Below, piece after piece: positions 61,597-64,000 of a DNA stretch of 64,000 nucleotides. The stretch's first letter is position 1. Every line of letters starts with the position of its first letter. The stretch lies in NCBI GenBank assembly GCA_947085325.1, contig CAMTVY010000010.1, forward strand, positions 1 through 64,000. The letters are read 5' to 3'. The position numbers and the translations under genes are program-made. The notes under the pieces were generated by a model. It saw only the letters and a program-made list of their open reading frames with translations. It did no database searches and was not told the origin of the DNA. This DNA comes from JAQBXX01 sp947085325 (GTDB lineage Bacteria; Pseudomonadota; Gammaproteobacteria; SURF-13).

Positions 61597-62427
61597 ATGT
61601 TACTCAAGTTCACCAAGATGCACGGCCTCGGCAATGATTTTGTCGTGATTGATGCCGTCTCCCAGTCTGTTGCATTAACTTCCGGGCAGGTGCGTTTTAT
61701 CGCCGACCGCCATTTCGGCGTGGGCTGTGACCAGATATTACTGGTCGAGCGTGCGCGCAGTCCCGGCGTGGATTTTGCCTATCGCATCTACAACGCCGAC
61801 GGCGGTGAGGTGGAGCAGTGTGGCAACGGCGCGCGCTGCTTCATGCGCTTTGTGCGCGACGCGGGCCTGACGGACAAGAATGAGTTGGTGGTGGAAACGC
61901 GCTGCGGTATTATCCGTCCACGCATGGCGCCGGACGGTCAGGTGACGGTGGACATGGGTGTGCCGCGCACGCGGCCGGACGAGGTGCCGTTCATCGCCGA
62001 GCGCGAGGCGCTGAGTTATCCGCTGCTGGTCGATGGACAGGCGCTGGAGGTCGGCGTGGTGTCGATGGGCAACCCGCATGCGGTGCTGCGCGTAGACGAT
62101 GTAGCGCGCGCGCCAGTGGCGGTGCTGGGGCCGAAGATCGAGGCGCACGAGCGCTTCCCGAACCGTGTCAACGTCGGCTTCATGCAGGTCGTTGACCGCA
62201 CGCACATCCGCCTGCGCGTATACGAGCGCGGCGCGGGCGAAACGCTGGCCTGCGGCAGCGGGGCGTGCGCCGCCGTCGTGACCGGTCGCCTGCAAGGATG
62301 GCTGGATGATACAGTAAAGGTGGAGGTGCCCGGAGGACGGCTCATGATAAGCTGGCAGGGTAGCGCGGCGGAAGTCAGGATGACCGGCCCGGCGACGCGG
62401 GTATTTGAAGGGCAACTCGAACTATGA
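61597..62427 (+). CDS. dapF: Diaminopimelate epimerase
   Basis: 276 residues. Two catalytic cysteines in GEVEQCGNGARCFMRFV and ETLACGSGACAAVV. N-terminus MLLKFTKMHGLGNDFVVID. Makes meso-DAP for peptidoglycan and lysine. Overlaps the DUF484 gene by 4 nt. Confidence 0.97.
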   Translation: MLLKFTKMHGLGNDFVVIDAVSQSVALTSGQVRFIADRHFGVGCDQILLVERARSPGVDFAYRIYNADGGEVEQCGNGARCFMRFVRDAGLTDKNELVVETRCGIIRPRMAPDGQVTVDMGVPRTRPDEVPFIAEREALSYPLLVDGQALEVGVVSMGNPHAVLRVDDVARAPVAVLGPKIEAHERFPNRVNVGFMQVVDRTHIRLRVYERGAGETLACGSGACAAVVTGRLQGWLDDTVKVEVPGGRLMISWQGSAAEVRMTGPATRVFEGQLEL

Positions 62428-63149
62428 CGACATCGAATACATCGCAAGGGCTGGCTGACGAGCCGGGGCTGGAGAAGCGTGTGGTCGAGTATTTGCGCAC
62501 CCACCCGGATTTCTTTGCCAATCATGTGCAGCTGCTGGCGGAGCTCACGGTACCGCACGCGAGCGGCGAGGCAGTATCGCTGATAGAGCGGCAGGTATCG
62601 GTGTTGCGCGACCAGAATCGCCAGTTGCGGCGCGAACTGATGGATCTGGTGCAGGTCGCGCGCGACAATGACCGGTTGAACGATCGCGTGCGCCGCCTCA
62701 CGCTGGGGTTGATGCAGGCGCGGGGCCTGCATCGCATCCTGCAGGCGCTGCACGCCAGCCTGGGCAGCGACTTCGACGCCGATGCAGTGGCGCTGTGCCT
62801 GTTCGCGCCGATTACGGACGGCCCGCCCGAAGGCGACCACGGGGTGGAGTTGCAGGTCATGTCACCCGATGATGAGAGGCTGGTGGCGTTCAAGAGCGTG
62901 ATCGAGGAGGGCAAGCCGGTGTGCGGCAGGCTGCGCCCCGCGCAGGTGCACACGCTGTTTCCCGACGCTGCGAGCGAGGTTTCTTCGCTGGCCGTGATTC
63001 CCCTGACCCTGGAAGGAGCGCCGTGCCTGGGCTTGCTCGCAGTGGGCAGCTTTGAGGCGGAGCGCTTCCATCCGGCCATGGGCACGATGTTTCTCTCGCA
63101 CATAGGGGCGATTACCACCCAGGCCCTGACGCCCTGCCTCGCGACTTGA
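62424..63149 (+). CDS. DUF484 family protein
   Basis: 241 residues: N-terminal helical region VVEYLRTHPDFFANHVQLLAELTVPHASG and coiled coil (RQVSVLRDQNRQLRRELMDLVQVARDNDRL), then a GAF-like domain (LAVIPLTLEGAPCLGLLAVGSFEAERFHPAMGT). Conserved between dapF and xerC; function not known. Confidence 0.92.
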   Translation: MTTSNTSQGLADEPGLEKRVVEYLRTHPDFFANHVQLLAELTVPHASGEAVSLIERQVSVLRDQNRQLRRELMDLVQVARDNDRLNDRVRRLTLGLMQARGLHRILQALHASLGSDFDADAVALCLFAPITDGPPEGDHGVELQVMSPDDERLVAFKSVIEEGKPVCGRLRPAQVHTLFPDAASEVSSLAVIPLTLEGAPCLGLLAVGSFEAERFHPAMGTMFLSHIGAITTQALTPCLAT

Positions 63150-63161
63150 TTGCCTGCCATC

Positions 63162-64000
63162 ATGCACGATGACCGGCAGCAGTGGCTGGAGCGGTTTTTT
63201 GTACATCTGGGCGCTGAACGCGGCCTGTCTCCCCTGACCCTGACCGCCTACAAGCGCGACCTTGCCCGCCTGAACGAGTTTTGCCGTCAGCGCGGCGTGC
63301 ACGACTGGGCGGCGCTTGAACACCCGATGCTGCGCGACTTCGTCGCTGCGCGGCATCGCGCGGGCGTGGGCGGGCGCAGCATCCGGCGCGAGTTGTCGGC
63401 CACGCGCACGTTTTTCAACTATCTGTTGCGCGAGGGCAGGCTGGCGCAAAATCCCGCGCTCGGCATCAGCGTGCCCAAGTCGCCGCGCATGTTGCCGCGC
63501 ACATTGGACGTTGATCAGGTCAGCCGGCTGCTGGCAGTGGAGGCGAAGGATGCGCTAACCATCCGCGACCTCGCCATCATGGAGTTGATATATTCCTCCG
63601 GCCTGCGACTGGCGGAGCTCATCGGGCTGGATCTTACCGACCTTGATCTGAATGATGCCACCGTGCGGGTGACGGGCAAGGGCAACAAGACGCGCGTGGT
63701 CCCGGTAGGCCGGCATGCGCGCACGGCGCTGCGTGCATGGCTGAAACAGCGCTGCCTGTCCGCAACAGCGCAGCAGCAGGCGTTGTTTGTGGGCCAGCGT
63801 GGCCGCCGGCTTACCGCGCGTACGGTGCAACTGCGGTTGCGCGCCATGGCGCAGCGGCAGGGTGTTGGCGGTGCAATCTCGCCGCACTGGTTGCGCCATT
63901 CCTTTGCCAGCCATATGCTGGAGTCGAGTGGCGACCTGCGCGCAGTGCAGGAGTTGCTGGGGCATGCCAACATCTCCACCACCCAGATTTATACACACCT
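63162..64000 (+). CDS. xerC: Site-specific tyrosine recombinase XerC (cut by window end)
   Basis: Starts ATG 63162 (MHDDRQQWLERFFVHLG) and runs open to the window edge, about 279 codons. SAM-like N-terminal domain, then catalytic Arg in SSGLRLAELIGLDLTDLDL, HWLRHSFASHML (His-x-x-Arg) and the Tyr nucleophile in TTQIYTHL just before the end. Resolves chromosome dimers at dif with XerD. Confidence 0.95.
   Translation, partial: MHDDRQQWLERFFVHLGAERGLSPLTLTAYKRDLARLNEFCRQRGVHDWAALEHPMLRDFVAARHRAGVGGRSIRRELSATRTFFNYLLREGRLAQNPALGISVPKSPRMLPRTLDVDQVSRLLAVEAKDALTIRDLAIMELIYSSGLRLAELIGLDLTDLDLNDATVRVTGKGNKTRVVPVGRHARTALRAWLKQRCLSATAQQQALFVGQRGRRLTARTVQLRLRAMAQRQGVGGAISPHWLRHSFASHMLESSGDLRAVQELLGHANISTTQIYTH

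Overview
The window is about 59% GC by eye. Its gene order is that of a gammaproteobacterial chromosome. Several blocks match the classical E. coli/Pseudomonas order: rho-trxA-rhlB, rsmI-lpoA-yraN-diaA-dolP, sspA-sspB, mlaFEDCB-ibaG-murA followed by the his genes, hinT-tatABC, murJ-ribF-ileS-lspA and dapF-DUF484-xerC. There is no prophage, integron or CRISPR array. The respiratory genes (an alternative complex III, and a copper nitrite reductase of the Nitrosomonas type with its NsrR regulator) suggest an aerobic or microaerobic bacterium, possibly chemolithotrophic, that can handle nitrite and NO. I cannot name a genus.

Layout. 0-9 kb: M48 protease, nuclease, L31, DUF3135, glycogen phosphorylase, rho, trxA, rhlB. 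9-12 kb: methionine-salvage genes mtnD and mtnB, a REP-associated transposase (RAYT) inside its own REP array, and ispH. 12-17 kb: minor type IV pilin cluster (fimT-pilW-pilX-pilV with divergent pilE, no pilY1), glycine oxidase thiO, a Fur-family regulator and tRNA-Thr. 17-25 kb: DUF456, queH, moaA, the rsmI-lpoA-yraN-diaA-dolP block, sspBA. 26-33 kb: a six-function alternative complex III operon (actA, actB split into two genes, actC, D, E, F), sitting next to sspAB where many relatives carry petABC for cytochrome bc1. 33-38 kb: DegS/AlgW-like protease, tatCBA, hinT, hisE, hisI. 37.7-39.6 kb: nsrR and nirK, divergent, with a good NsrR-type operator on the nirK promoter. 39.7-53 kb (minus strand): hisF, A, H, B, C, D, G, murA, ibaG, a YadGH-type ABC exporter and the Mla phospholipid transport operon. 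53-64 kb: rpsT, murJ, ribF, ileS, lspA, a small unknown membrane protein, LpxR-like lipid A deacylase, dapF, DUF484 and xerC, which is cut by the window end.

How genes work together. ActABCDEF should oxidise quinol and pass electrons to soluble or membrane carriers. ActB1 carries a twin-arginine signal and the Tat translocon is encoded a few kb downstream. NirK is a periplasmic nitrite reductase that could draw on the same electron carriers and appears to be controlled by NO through NsrR. Envelope functions are concentrated here: Mla lipid transport, MurA/MurJ, LpoA, DolP, LpxR, LspA.

The least expected structure is intergenic. Several unrelated repeat families share one plan: short tandem units of 7-8 nt in one arm, a loop, and the reverse complement units in the other arm, placed at gene ends. 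Two copies of a larger element (about 19.8 kb and 33.5 kb) share a conserved body, but each has its own variable stem, and that stem recurs at the far end of the same copy. These repeats, the RAYT/REP array and the act operon are the main points for a second look.
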